Of a stretch of DNA of 64,000 bases, positions 43,756 through 52,427 are shown one piece after another (position 1 is the stretch's first letter; each line of letters opens with the position of its first letter). The notes under the pieces were generated by a model, which saw only the letters and a program-made list of their open reading frames with translations, was not told the DNA's origin and did no database searches. Source of the stretch: B10-G9 sp963712165 (GTDB lineage: Bacteria > Chloroflexota > Anaerolineae > Anaerolineales > UBA11858); contig CAVQGY010000002.1 of NCBI GenBank assembly GCA_963712165.1, positions 496,001 through 560,000 on the forward strand, written 5' to 3'. The translations under genes and the position numbers were made by a program.

Positions 43756-45096
43756 TCAGGGAGCGGGTGTGGCTTGCTGTAAATAACAGATGGCTTCATT
43801 CTCTGCCACGATGCTCATTAAGATGGGATCCTCTCCGAAAACCCTTTTTAATTCAGCCTGGATCACCAGGACCTCAGGGCAGTTGTTCTTTTCCGGCCGG
43901 CTGAGCGCGGCCAGTACTGAAGCGTAACGGGCATAATAATAAGCCACATCAAAATTGTTCAGATCCAGGGGCCGGACTGCTACTCCACCTACCTCGTTTT
44001 CCTCGGCAGTACATCCCACAACGGCGCACTTGAGAACAGGGAGTGCACCCTCGTAATTCCTGGCTCGGACATAAATATCCCCCAGCTGACCGTATGTATC
44101 TGCATTGGTGGGATTGATCGCGATGGCTTTTTCGCCGTTTACAGCGGCTATGAAGAACTCGCCATCCCTTGAATAGGTTTTAGCTATGGCGATATAGGGA
44201 AGGGGATCTTCCACGCCATTGGATTGGTTGATGGTGATAGCCTTTGCAAAATATTCCAGGGCAGTATCATAAACTTTCAGAGCCCTGTAAATAACACCTA
44301 TCCGGATATACAGGAAAGTCAGGTTGGGATTGATCGCAACCGCCTTTTCAAATTCCTCGATAGCATAACGGTATTCACCCAGCGATTCGAGGACGGTGCC
44401 GTAAACCCGGTGAGTATCCATCAGTTCAGGACCCTTGTTGACAGCCAGGCGGGCGCTCTCTTCTGCCTGGATCTTTTGGTTTTGGTCGAGCAAAACTTCT
44501 GCGTAAAAGGCCAGGGCCAGGCTATTGTTAGGGTCGAGGGTAATGGCCAGGTTGGCAGCCTGTTCTGCTTCGTTTAGCCAAGCCTGCCTTTCTTCTTGAC
44601 TGGCTGCCGAAGAGGTGCTGCTCCAGTCGAGAACCAGGGCACGGATGGCCTGCACTGTGCTGTCATCCGGGGCTAATTCAGCAGCCCGCTGTATCTCCTG
44701 GCGGGCTAGAGAGAGCCTCTCCGTGCGATCTTCCGTGGTAGATAGGAGGGCAGAGGAATAGGTTAATAACCTGGCTAACTCGGCGCGTACCTGGGCATTT
44801 TCGGGATAACGCTTGAGGACGTCATAATAGGCGTCAATGGCATCTTTTCCCTCCGGGTCAAAGATCTTGCCGGCATCGAAATATGCTTCGCCCTCCAGCA
44901 CCAGTGAATCAACTGTGCGGGTTGCAGTGGGCGTAGGCAGGAATAAAGGCTCAAACAGCCCTTCCGAATCATTTACCTGGGAGGAAAACCATAATCCTGC
45001 CGCTATCAAGGCAATCAGGATCAAGACCCTTGGGAAATTGAAAGGGGATTTTTTAGCGCTGAAAGTGGGTTTTCTTCCGGTTAGTCTGCGGTCCAT
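43756..45096 (-). CDS. TPR-repeat membrane protein
   Basis: A 446-residue protein with a cytosolic basic N-terminus, one membrane helix (VLILIALIAAGLWF) and about eight tetratricopeptide repeats (for example NAQVRAELARLLTYSSALL, YAIEEFEKAVAINPNLTFLY and ALEYFAKAITINQSNG). TPR arrays act as protein scaffolds. It is a paralogue of the next gene with the same layout. The ATG at 45096 is used; a TTG at 45147 is possible but lacks a site. Confidence 0.75.
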   Translation of the reverse strand: MDRRLTGRKPTFSAKKSPFNFPRVLILIALIAAGLWFSSQVNDSEGLFEPLFLPTPTATRTVDSLVLEGEAYFDAGKIFDPEGKDAIDAYYDVLKRYPENAQVRAELARLLTYSSALLSTTEDRTERLSLARQEIQRAAELAPDDSTVQAIRALVLDWSSTSSAASQEERQAWLNEAEQAANLAITLDPNNSLALAFYAEVLLDQNQKIQAEESARLAVNKGPELMDTHRVYGTVLESLGEYRYAIEEFEKAVAINPNLTFLYIRIGVIYRALKVYDTALEYFAKAITINQSNGVEDPLPYIAIAKTYSRDGEFFIAAVNGEKAIAINPTNADTYGQLGDIYVRARNYEGALPVLKCAVVGCTAEENEVGGVAVRPLDLNNFDVAYYYARYASVLAALSRPEKNNCPEVLVIQAELKRVFGEDPILMSIVAENEAICYLQQATPAP

Positions 45097-45192
45097 ATCT
45101 ATCGGGCAAATAGGTTTACTTGTTAGTGGGGGATGATGCTGCCCCAACCATGAGAGGTCTGGGGAGCAGGGCAGAATATCATAGGATCAAGA

Positions 45193-46395
45193 TCAGTTAT
45201 CCGTTATGCTGGCAGCGCAAATGGAAAGTCCTTCATTAGCGTTAATAACCGCAATTTCATCATTTGCTACCTGGCTGAGCATCGTCTGGAAAACCGGTAC
45301 CGCCTCATCACACATATTCAATCGGGCAAGGGTCAGGCCGTAGGCTGAGAATAACTCGATCACCTTGGGTTTGTAGGATAATGGTACTCCTTCTACAATT
45401 TCGCCTGTGTCAGTTGTGCCTCCCCGAACGGCAAGGGAAAGATATTTCAGCGCCAGTTCATTGGACCTGTTCCTGAAATGCATAACACCTAAATTCCCCT
45501 GCATCAGGGGATCTTCAGGCGCGCTCTTGACTGCCAGTTCGGCGTATTGAACTGCCCTGTTATAAATACCATCCAAGAGATAGATCCGGGAAATCTCATA
45601 ATCTGGGATGGGGTCCGAAGGGTTGAGGGCTTTTGCCTGACTGAAGGAGGTCACGGCCTTGTCATTTTCTTGATTGGCGTAGTAGCAGTAACCAAGCATT
45701 AAATGTAGATTTGGAATGGCGTTGTTAATATTCAGAGCACTCTGGTATTCACGGATGGCTTCACTGTAATTGCCTGTCCAGTACAGCACATAACCACGAG
45801 CACGGTGGGTTTCCAGGAGGTTGGGTCCCAGCTCAAGGGCTCGCAGGGATTCAAGAATGGCTTCTTCATAATCCTGGCTATCAATCAGGATTTCCGCATA
45901 AATTGCATGGGCAAGCGGGTTTTTATCAGCCAGGGAGAGGGCCTTTTCAATGGAGATCTCAGCGGCGATGATATCACCAAGAAAATCAAGGGCCCAGGCT
46001 TTCATCGCATGAGCCAGTGGGTTATCTGGACTACGAAGCAGGGCAAGTTCAGCGTTTTCGAGGGCGGCTTCGGGATTGCCGGAAAGGATTTGTACCCGGG
46101 CAAGGGAAACGTAGAGCGACGAGTCTTCCGGGTTAGCAAGGATGGCATCCCTGTAAGCTTCGATGGATTGGCTGAGCTTCCCTTCATCGAACAGGGTCTG
46201 AGCCCGATTGATGAAGATCTCCGGATTCAGGGTAGGCGTAACAGTGGGAATAAAGGGGGGATCGAGTTCTGGAACTACCCTCTGATTGAAGTAGATGATC
46301 CCACCGATCAAAATCAGCAAGAAGATGATCCGCCAGGGATTGGCTCTCTGGCGGGGTTTTTTGGTCATTTTCACACTGCGGCCGCTAAGGTACAT
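45193..46395 (-). CDS. TPR-repeat membrane protein, paralogue of the neighbour
   Basis: A 400-residue protein with a short basic N-terminus, one membrane helix (IIFLLILIGGIIYF), a Pro/Thr-rich linker and about eight TPRs (SQSIEAYRDAILANPEDSSLYVSLARV, YSEAIREYQSALNINN and so on). It shares with its neighbour the domain order, the FINRAQTLFDEGKLSQS opening and a terminal acidic/CxxA region. The start at 46395 is supported by a TAAGAT -10 ending six bases upstream, a leaderless arrangement. Scaffold function only can be inferred. Confidence 0.75.
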   Translation of the reverse strand: MYLSGRSVKMTKKPRQRANPWRIIFLLILIGGIIYFNQRVVPELDPPFIPTVTPTLNPEIFINRAQTLFDEGKLSQSIEAYRDAILANPEDSSLYVSLARVQILSGNPEAALENAELALLRSPDNPLAHAMKAWALDFLGDIIAAEISIEKALSLADKNPLAHAIYAEILIDSQDYEEAILESLRALELGPNLLETHRARGYVLYWTGNYSEAIREYQSALNINNAIPNLHLMLGYCYYANQENDKAVTSFSQAKALNPSDPIPDYEISRIYLLDGIYNRAVQYAELAVKSAPEDPLMQGNLGVMHFRNRSNELALKYLSLAVRGGTTDTGEIVEGVPLSYKPKVIELFSAYGLTLARLNMCDEAVPVFQTMLSQVANDEIAVINANEGLSICAASITDN

Positions 46396-46401
46396 GCGTT
46401 C

Positions 46402-46431
46402 ATCTTACCACTGCGTTAAAAATTGCGTCAA
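46402..46431 (-). promoter_or_regulatory. Leaderless promoter of the TPR gene
   Basis: On the minus strand TTGACG (46426-46431) and TAAGAT (46402-46407) are 18 bp apart, and the -10 ends six bases before the ATG at 46395, so the transcript should begin at the start codon. Confidence 0.6.
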
Positions 46432-46480
46432 GGAATTCGTTTTTATCCTGAGAGGGCTTGATCGATCAATTAAGCCTCAC

Positions 46481-46509
46481 TTGCAGTTCTCTCCCCTCTC
46501 AGCTAGAAT
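46481..46509 (+). promoter_or_regulatory. Leaderless promoter of trmD
   Basis: TTGCAG and TAGAAT are separated by 17 bp, and the -10 ends six bases before the trmD ATG (46516), so the start point falls on the A of ATG. It is divergent from a similar leaderless promoter at 46402-46431. Confidence 0.65.
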
Positions 46510-46515
46510 GGGAGC

Positions 46516-47253
46516 ATGCGCTTTGATATCTTCACTCTATTTCCGGAAGTTTTTCCACCTTATCTGGACTCCAGCATCCTCTATCGGGCTCAAGAGATGG
46601 GTCATCTCCAGGTTGAGCTTCACAATATCCGCGATTGGGCGAAGGACAAACACCAGGTTACAGATGAGCCGCCTTATGGGGGAGGCGGGGGAATGGTGAT
46701 GAAACCTGAGCCCATCTTTGAGGCTATTGAGGATATCCTGGGCAGCCCTCCTGTTTGCCCGGTGATATTAATGACGCCGCAGGGAGAACTTCTGGACCAA
46801 AAGAAAGCTATCCGTTATTCCACTTTTCCACGCCTGGCCCTGATAGCTGGCCATTATGAAGGTGTTGATGAAAGAGTCAGGGAACACTTGGTCACAGACG
46901 AAATATCCATTGGGGATTATGTGCTGACGGGAGGGGAACTGCCCGCTCTTGTGCTGATTGATGCTCTCACCCGGCTGATACCAGGTGTGCTGGGAGATCC
47001 TTCCGCGTCCGCGAACGATTCACATGCTAGCGGCTTGCTGGAATATCCCCACTATACCCGCCCGGAAATTTACCGGGGATGGCAGGTCCCAGAGATATTG
47101 CGCTCAGGCCACCATGCCAAGATAGAGCGGTGGCGAAAAGACCAGGCCTTGAAGCGCACTCAACAAAGAAGGCCGGACCTGTTGGGTGATTTTCCTCTCA
47201 CCGATGAGGACCAGGAATTCCTGGATAGTTTGAAGGAAGACGGGGGAAATTAA
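46516..47253 (+). CDS. trmD: tRNA (guanine-N1)-methyltransferase TrmD
   Basis: A 245-residue SPOUT methyltransferase that makes m1G37 in tRNA and prevents frameshifting. The knot motifs GHYEGVDERVRE and ISIGDYVLTGGELPALVLIDA are intact, as is the opening MRFDIFTLFPEVFPPYLD with PYGGGGGMVMKPEPIFEA. Length is normal. The usual neighbours rpsP, rimM and rplS are absent. Confidence 0.96.
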   Translation: MRFDIFTLFPEVFPPYLDSSILYRAQEMGHLQVELHNIRDWAKDKHQVTDEPPYGGGGGMVMKPEPIFEAIEDILGSPPVCPVILMTPQGELLDQKKAIRYSTFPRLALIAGHYEGVDERVREHLVTDEISIGDYVLTGGELPALVLIDALTRLIPGVLGDPSASANDSHASGLLEYPHYTRPEIYRGWQVPEILRSGHHAKIERWRKDQALKRTQQRRPDLLGDFPLTDEDQEFLDSLKEDGGN

Positions 47254-47262
47254 GTAGTTGAG

Positions 47263-47322
47263 TGTAGGGGCGAGCCATCGGCTCGCTCGTTTCTCCGGGG
47301 AACGCATCGTGTCGCCCCTACA
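47263..47322. repeat. 60-bp inverted-repeat element (REP/MITE-like)
   Basis: TGTAGGGGCGA and TCGCCCCTACA are perfect 11-bp terminal inverted repeats around a GC-rich core with GAGCCATCGGCTC. It resembles the short GTAGGGGCGA-type interspersed repeats seen in filamentous Chloroflexota and cyanobacteria. It lies between trmD and a terminator. Confidence 0.6.
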
Positions 47323-47357
47323 GAATGGTAAATAAAATCGGCCCCTGGTCGTAGGTC

Positions 47358-47390
47358 AGGCTGTCCACGCTGAGGGACAGCCTTTATGTT
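47358..47390 (+). terminator. Terminator after trmD
   Basis: AGGCTGTCC pairs with GGACAGCCT around an eight-base loop, followed by TTATGTT. Confidence 0.65.
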
Positions 47391-47429
47391 AACATCCCAT
47401 AAGAAACCCTCAATTAGCACTTCCATTTC

Positions 47430-47458
47430 TTGACTGCCAGCACCTGTCGTGTTAAACT
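47430..47458 (+). promoter_or_regulatory. SigA-type promoter of hrcA-grpE-dnaK-dnaJ
   Basis: TTGACT and TAAACT are separated by 17 bp. The start is predicted near 47465, a few bases before the CIRCE element. Confidence 0.8.
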
Positions 47459-47469
47459 AAGCCCCGAAC

Positions 47470-47496
47470 TTAGCACTCTAAGCAAGAGACTGCTAA
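47470..47496 (+). promoter_or_regulatory. CIRCE operator of the dnaK operon
   Basis: TTAGCACTC-N9-GACTGCTAA. The left arm is the classic CIRCE half; the right arm carries the same G-to-C variant as the groEL operator, so the palindrome has one mismatch. It lies nine bases upstream of the hrcA ATG. Confidence 0.9.
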
Positions 47497-47504
47497 TATC
47501 GAAT

Positions 47505-48542
47505 ATGGCAGATTTAACAGAGAGGCAGAAAATAGTCTTGGCCCTGATTGTAAGGGATTATGTGGAAACGGCTGAGCCGATCAGCTCTGGACGCCTGGTT
47601 GATCACTTTCAGCTTGATTTCAGCCCAGCTACTGCCCGTAACGAGATGGCGATCCTGGAAAAGAGGGGTTACTTGTACCAGCCCTATACATCTGCTGGGA
47701 GAGTACCTACCAAGGAAGGCTACCGCTACTACGTGGGCAAGTTAATGGGTGATGAAAGACTTCCTACACATATCCAAGAAATGATCCGGCACCAATTCTA
47801 TCAGGCCCGTCATGACGTGGACGATTGGTTGATTCTATCAGCCTCTGTCTTGGCCCAACACAGCCATGGAGCTGCGATCGTAACGCCCCTTCATACGGAG
47901 AAGGCTCGATTTAAACACCTGGCACTCCTGTCCACTCGGGGAAAGCAAGTCTTGATGGTGATCGTACTAAACAGTGGTGAGTTCCATCACCAAACCATTG
48001 TTATGAACGATACCCTGACCCAGGACCAGCTTACTGGGATAGCTGACCAGATCAACGAATTTGCAATCGGTTTGGATGCCAGGGACCTGGAGGAAATCGA
48101 TTTGGATACCCGGAATCCTGTCCTGGCTGAAATTATCCAAGTTGTATTGGCAACCATGCAGAACGCCGAAGTTGTATCATCTGGGGAAGTGTTCCGGGAC
48201 GGGGTTGCCAATATGCTCTCCCAGCCCGAGTTTTCTGAACCTGACAAAGCCCGGAGAACTCTGGAAATATTTGAAGATAGGGCTATATTGGATGACCTGC
48301 TCTCACGGACCGTCTTTGACAGCGAGGGAAGTGGCGTCCATGTCATCATCGGCGGCGAGGAAACCTGGGAGCAGCTGGAAGATACCTCCCTGATCCTGGC
48401 AAGATATGGAGACAGGGATCACGCAATGGGCGCTGTTGGCATTCTTGGTCCACTGCGCATGTCCTACAGCCGGGGAGTTTCTACGGTCAGGTTTGTTTCA
48501 GAATTGATCAGTGAATTGATCACTGAATCAATGGATGCCTGA
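47505..48542 (+). CDS. hrcA: Heat-inducible repressor HrcA
   Basis: A 345-residue repressor that binds CIRCE and depends on GroEL for folding. The N-terminal winged helix is LTERQKIVLALIVRDYVETAEPISSGRLVDHF with NEMAILEKRGYLYQPYTSAGRVPTKEGYRYYV; the C-terminal part has VFDSEGSGVHVIIGGEE and MGAVGILGPLRMSYSRGVSTVRFV. The ATG at 47505 is chosen; an in-frame start at 47430 would lie inside the promoter. It is autoregulated through its own CIRCE. Confidence 0.95.
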   Translation: MADLTERQKIVLALIVRDYVETAEPISSGRLVDHFQLDFSPATARNEMAILEKRGYLYQPYTSAGRVPTKEGYRYYVGKLMGDERLPTHIQEMIRHQFYQARHDVDDWLILSASVLAQHSHGAAIVTPLHTEKARFKHLALLSTRGKQVLMVIVLNSGEFHHQTIVMNDTLTQDQLTGIADQINEFAIGLDARDLEEIDLDTRNPVLAEIIQVVLATMQNAEVVSSGEVFRDGVANMLSQPEFSEPDKARRTLEIFEDRAILDDLLSRTVFDSEGSGVHVIIGGEETWEQLEDTSLILARYGDRDHAMGAVGILGPLRMSYSRGVSTVRFVSELISELITESMDA

Positions 48543-48570
48543 GGAAGGATATCAAGGAGCATTGAGGTAT

Positions 48571-49185
48571 ATGAAGAAGAAAAAAGATCAAACCCAACAA
48601 TCAGATTGGGAAGATATGGAAGTATCGGAGGGTGAAGAGCTGATAAATGAGGGTGAAGACCTTGAAGAGAAGGACACTAGCGAAGAGGATATCCCCGCAA
48701 TTGAACTGACCCCTGAGGTGCAAATGGATTTTCTTCAGGCGACGCTTGATGAAATGACGGCCAGGGCGGAGGAATACCTGGATGGCTGGCAGCGATCCCG
48801 GGCGGAGTTTGCCAACTATAAGAAGAGGATCTTGAAAGAGAATTCCGAGATCCACCAGGTAGCTCGGGGAGAGGTGATCAAGCTATACCTTGATATCGTG
48901 GACGATCTAGACAGGGCTCTTCATGACAGACCTGCCACTGACGAAGGTGAAGCCTGGGCAAACGGGATCGAGATCATATTCCAAAAGTTAAGGTCCCGCC
49001 TGGAAGCTGAAGGTGTAAAACCAATGAATCCGCTTGGGGAAGATTTTGACCCCAATATTCATGAGGCGCTGATAAAAGAAGAAAACGATGATTATGAAAG
49101 TGGAAAGATCATCGAGGTTATGCAGGAAGGCTACTGGATCGGCGACAAGGTGTTAAGGCCCGCCCAGGTCCGGGTAGCAGCTTAA
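48571..49185 (+). CDS. grpE: Nucleotide exchange factor GrpE
   Basis: A 204-residue protein with an acidic N-terminal third, a long helix (LDEMTARAEEYLDGWQRSRAEFANYKKRILKENSEI) and the C-terminal beta domain (NPLGEDFDPNIHEALI, GYWIGDKVLRPAQVRV). It releases ADP from DnaK. The ATG at 48571 has AAGGAG/GAGGT upstream; an ATG at 48535 overlapping hrcA is less likely. Confidence 0.95.
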   Translation: MKKKKDQTQQSDWEDMEVSEGEELINEGEDLEEKDTSEEDIPAIELTPEVQMDFLQATLDEMTARAEEYLDGWQRSRAEFANYKKRILKENSEIHQVARGEVIKLYLDIVDDLDRALHDRPATDEGEAWANGIEIIFQKLRSRLEAEGVKPMNPLGEDFDPNIHEALIKEENDDYESGKIIEVMQEGYWIGDKVLRPAQVRVAA

Positions 49186-49232
49186 TAAGGATAGATCAGA
49201 GAATTAGGAATCTGAGTGATACAGGAGGAAAA

Positions 49233-51143
49233 ATGGCAAAAATAATAGGAATTGACTTAGGAACAACAAACTCTGGCGTGGCAGTGATGGAAGGTGGAGA
49301 ACCCACGATCATTCCTTCCGCAGAAGGGGATCGTCTGGTGCCGTCCGTTGTGGCCATGAATAAGAACCACGAAAGACTGGTTGGCCGGCCTGCGCGGAAC
49401 CAGGCTGTGGTGAACCCGGAGAATACAATCACATCGATCAAGCGTTTTATGGGTGGGAAATTCAATTCCCCCGGCATCGAACGAGCACGGAAGATGGTCT
49501 CTTATGAGATCAAAGAAGCACCCAATGGCGATGTGCGGGTAATCATGGATGAAAAAGAATACTCACCGCCGGAAATCTCGGCCATGATCCTGGCAAAGAT
49601 CAAAGCGGATGCAGAGGATTATCTAGGAGAGCCTGTCACCCAGGCAGTGATCACCGTGCCGGCATACTTCAATGACAGCCAGCGCAATGCAACCAAGGAC
49701 GCTGGCAAGATAGCCGGCCTGGAAGTGCTGCGGATCATCAATGAGCCCACTGCCTCTTCTCTGGCCTATGGCCTGGATAAAAAGCAGAACGAGGTCATCG
49801 CCGTTTACGACCTGGGAGGCGGCACTTTTGATATCTCCATTTTGGATGTAGGCGAAGGTGTGTTCCAGGTGCGGTCTACCAGTGGTGATACCTTCCTCGG
49901 AGGAGATGATTTCGACCAGCGGATCATTGAATACCTGGCCGATGAGTTCCAGAAGGAAGAGGGCATTGATCTGAAAGAACAGCGTCAGGCACTGCAGCGC
50001 TTACGTGAAGCTGCTGAGAAGGCAAAAATCGAATTGTCCACCATGCAGCAGACCGAGATCAACCTGCCGTATCTCACAGCAGATGCTTCAGGGCCGAAAC
50101 ACCTGGTCAAGAAGTTCACTCGCGCCAAGCTGGAACAGCTGACCATGGACCTGATTGAGAAATCCATGAAACCCGTCCAGCAGGCCCTGGACGATGCCGG
50201 ATTGAAGCCATCGGATATCGATGAGATCGTGCTTGTGGGTGGTATGACCCGCATGCCTGCTGTCCAGGAAGCGGTCAGTAAGTTCTTTGGCAAGACGCCC
50301 CATAAAGGCGTCAATCCCGATGAGGTGGTAGCCATTGGTGCAGCCATCCAGGCAGGCGTCCTGGGCGGTGAAGTTGATGACCTGCTGCTTCTGGATGTGA
50401 CCCCACTAACCCTGTCTGTTGAGACCCTGGGCGGCGTGGCCACTCCCCTGATCGAACGCAATACCACCATCCCTGCCCGGGAGAGCCAAACCTTCTCTAC
50501 CGCAAGTGAAAGTCAGTCTCAGGTAGAAATCCATGTTTTGCAAGGTGAAAGGGCTATGGCGGCTGACAATAAATCCCTGGGACGCTTTATCTTGGATGGT
50601 ATCCCCCCTGCGCCTCGAGGTATTCCACAAATTGAAGTGACCTTTGATATCAATGCTAATGGTATCCTGGAGGTAACTGCCAAGGACAAGGCTACTGGCA
50701 AGACACAGAACATCACCATAACCGCCAGTTCAGGTTTAAGTGAAGCCGAAGTTGAGAAGATGCGCAAGGACGCTGAGCGCTTTGCCGATGAGGACCGGGT
50801 TAATAAGGAAAAGATAGAAACCCGAAACAACGCTGACACGCTTGCTTATAATGCAGAGAAAACCCTGCGGGATCTGGGCGACAAAGTGCCAGCAGATCTC
50901 AAATCGGAAGTTGAAGCCAAGGTTGCTGAAGTCAGGGCAGAAATGGATAAAGAATCCTTTGAAGTCGCCAGGCTCAAGGAACTGACAGAAGCCCTGGGTT
51001 CCTCGCTTCAAAAAATTGGAGAGGCTGCGTATCAGGCTTCCGGCGATGCTGCTGCAGGTATGCCCGGTGACGCACCGGACCAGGGCGGGGATGGATCTGG
51101 TGATGATGGCGAAGTCGTTGAGGGTGAATTCGAGGACGTGTAA
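49233..51143 (+). CDS. dnaK: Chaperone protein DnaK (Hsp70)
   Basis: A 636-residue Hsp70. The ATPase domain has IIGIDLGTTNSGVAVMEGG, VYDLGGGTFDISILDVGEGV and IVLVGGMTRMPAVQEAV; the substrate-binding domain begins DVTPLTLSVETLGGV, and the end is rich in Gly/Asp (DQGGDGSGDDGEVVEGEFEDV). GGAGG precedes the start. Third gene of the HrcA-controlled operon. Confidence 0.98.
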   Translation: MAKIIGIDLGTTNSGVAVMEGGEPTIIPSAEGDRLVPSVVAMNKNHERLVGRPARNQAVVNPENTITSIKRFMGGKFNSPGIERARKMVSYEIKEAPNGDVRVIMDEKEYSPPEISAMILAKIKADAEDYLGEPVTQAVITVPAYFNDSQRNATKDAGKIAGLEVLRIINEPTASSLAYGLDKKQNEVIAVYDLGGGTFDISILDVGEGVFQVRSTSGDTFLGGDDFDQRIIEYLADEFQKEEGIDLKEQRQALQRLREAAEKAKIELSTMQQTEINLPYLTADASGPKHLVKKFTRAKLEQLTMDLIEKSMKPVQQALDDAGLKPSDIDEIVLVGGMTRMPAVQEAVSKFFGKTPHKGVNPDEVVAIGAAIQAGVLGGEVDDLLLLDVTPLTLSVETLGGVATPLIERNTTIPARESQTFSTASESQSQVEIHVLQGERAMAADNKSLGRFILDGIPPAPRGIPQIEVTFDINANGILEVTAKDKATGKTQNITITASSGLSEAEVEKMRKDAERFADEDRVNKEKIETRNNADTLAYNAEKTLRDLGDKVPADLKSEVEAKVAEVRAEMDKESFEVARLKELTEALGSSLQKIGEAAYQASGDAAAGMPGDAPDQGGDGSGDDGEVVEGEFEDV

Positions 51144-51161
51144 TCTGGTAATGAAAAATAC

Positions 51162-51198
51162 GCTCAAAGCCGGGGTGATCCAACCCCGGTCTTTGAGC
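51162..51198 (+). terminator. Hairpin between dnaK and dnaJ
   Basis: GCTCAAAG-CCGGGGT pairs with ACCCCGG-TCTTTGAGC around a six-base loop, one of the strongest hairpins in the window, but without a T tract. It probably acts as partial terminator or as a stabiliser of the dnaK 3' end, lowering DnaJ output. Confidence 0.65.
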
Positions 51199-51216
51199 AC
51201 AGAATGGTAAGTTTCT

Positions 51217-52350
51217 ATGGCTAAACGTGATTATTATGAAGTGCTGGGCGTTTCCCGGGATGCATCTGAAAGCGAGCTAAAAAGCGCCTTCAGGAATTTG
51301 GCTCGGAAATATCACCCGGATGTCAGTGATGCCCCGGATGCCGAAGAGAAATTCAAGGAAATCAATGAAGCATACGGTGTGCTCTCCGACGCGGATAAAC
51401 GCGCAGCCTATGACCGTTTTGGCCATCAGGGTGTGAGAGGACCGAATGGAGGTCCGGGATTTGAATCGGTAGATTTCTCTGATTTTGCGGATATTTTTGG
51501 AGATATGTTCGGGTTTGGAGGATTTGGCGGCCGGTCAAGTACTGCCAGGCGGAACGCACCGCGCAGAGGAGCAGACCTGCAATACCAGGCTGTGATCACT
51601 TTTCAAGAAGCGGTTTTTGGGACCGAAAAAGAGATCGAAGTAACCAAGGAAGAAAGGTGCGAGACCTGTGGGGGTGATGGCGCCAAACCGGGGACTTCCC
51701 CCCAAACATGCCCGGAATGTCAGGGCAGGGGCGAGGTCAGGCAAACCCGGCAAACTTTGCTAGGCTCGATGGTGCAGGTAACAACTTGCCCAGTATGCGG
51801 TGGAAGAGGGAAGGTCATCCATGACCATTGTTCTTCCTGTGGTGGCCAAGGAAAGGTTCGTAAAACTCGACGAAAAAAAGTCACTATCCCTGCAGGCGTG
51901 GATGATGGTACTCGAATCCGCTTAGGGGGAGAAGGTCAACCGGGAGATAATAACGGCCCTTCCGGGGATCTATACCTACTGATCAGGGTTCGGCCCCACA
52001 AATACTTCCGCAGACGTGATGATGATATCCTGCTGGACTTGAACGTTAATGTGGCCCAGGCGACCCTTGGGTCTGAAGTGAAAGTTCCCACGGTAGATGG
52101 AGAAGTGAAATTAAAGATACCTGCTGGTACTCAACCAGGAAAGATCATCCGCATGCGTGGAAAGGGAGTCCCTCACCTGCATCGAGATTCACGCGGCGAC
52201 CAGTTGGTAATTATTAATGTAACCATTCCTAAGACACTCACTCAGGAGGAGCGGGACCTATTTGAGAAGCTGGCTGAGCAAATGGACAGCAAGGTCCTTC
52301 CCCAGGAACGCGGATTCCTAGAGCGATTGAAAAATGTTCTTGGTGGATGA
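51217..52350 (+). CDS. dnaJ: Chaperone protein DnaJ
   Basis: A 377-residue type I Hsp40. It has the J domain with HPD (KYHPDVSD), a Gly/Phe-rich region (FGFGGFGGRSS), four zinc-finger CxxCxGxG repeats (CETCGGDG, CPECQGRG, CPVCGGRG, CSSCGGQG) and the C-terminal client-binding domains. It stimulates DnaK ATPase and delivers substrates. Confidence 0.97.
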   Translation: MAKRDYYEVLGVSRDASESELKSAFRNLARKYHPDVSDAPDAEEKFKEINEAYGVLSDADKRAAYDRFGHQGVRGPNGGPGFESVDFSDFADIFGDMFGFGGFGGRSSTARRNAPRRGADLQYQAVITFQEAVFGTEKEIEVTKEERCETCGGDGAKPGTSPQTCPECQGRGEVRQTRQTLLGSMVQVTTCPVCGGRGKVIHDHCSSCGGQGKVRKTRRKKVTIPAGVDDGTRIRLGGEGQPGDNNGPSGDLYLLIRVRPHKYFRRRDDDILLDLNVNVAQATLGSEVKVPTVDGEVKLKIPAGTQPGKIIRMRGKGVPHLHRDSRGDQLVIINVTIPKTLTQEERDLFEKLAEQMDSKVLPQERGFLERLKNVLGG

Positions 52351-52377
52351 TTAGACTAATGATGAAATCGTTATGTA

Positions 52378-52427
52378 ATAGGTGCAAATACCCCTGACCA
52401 CAGGAACGTTGCACCTATTTTTTTACC
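52378..52427 (+). terminator. Terminator of the dnaK operon overlapping a prmA promoter
   Basis: ATAGGTGCAA pairs with TTGCACCTAT, followed by TTTTTTT. The T tract also supplies TATTTT (52416-52421), which with CTGACC 16 bp upstream would be a promoter whose start point is the prmA ATG at 52428. Confidence 0.75.
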
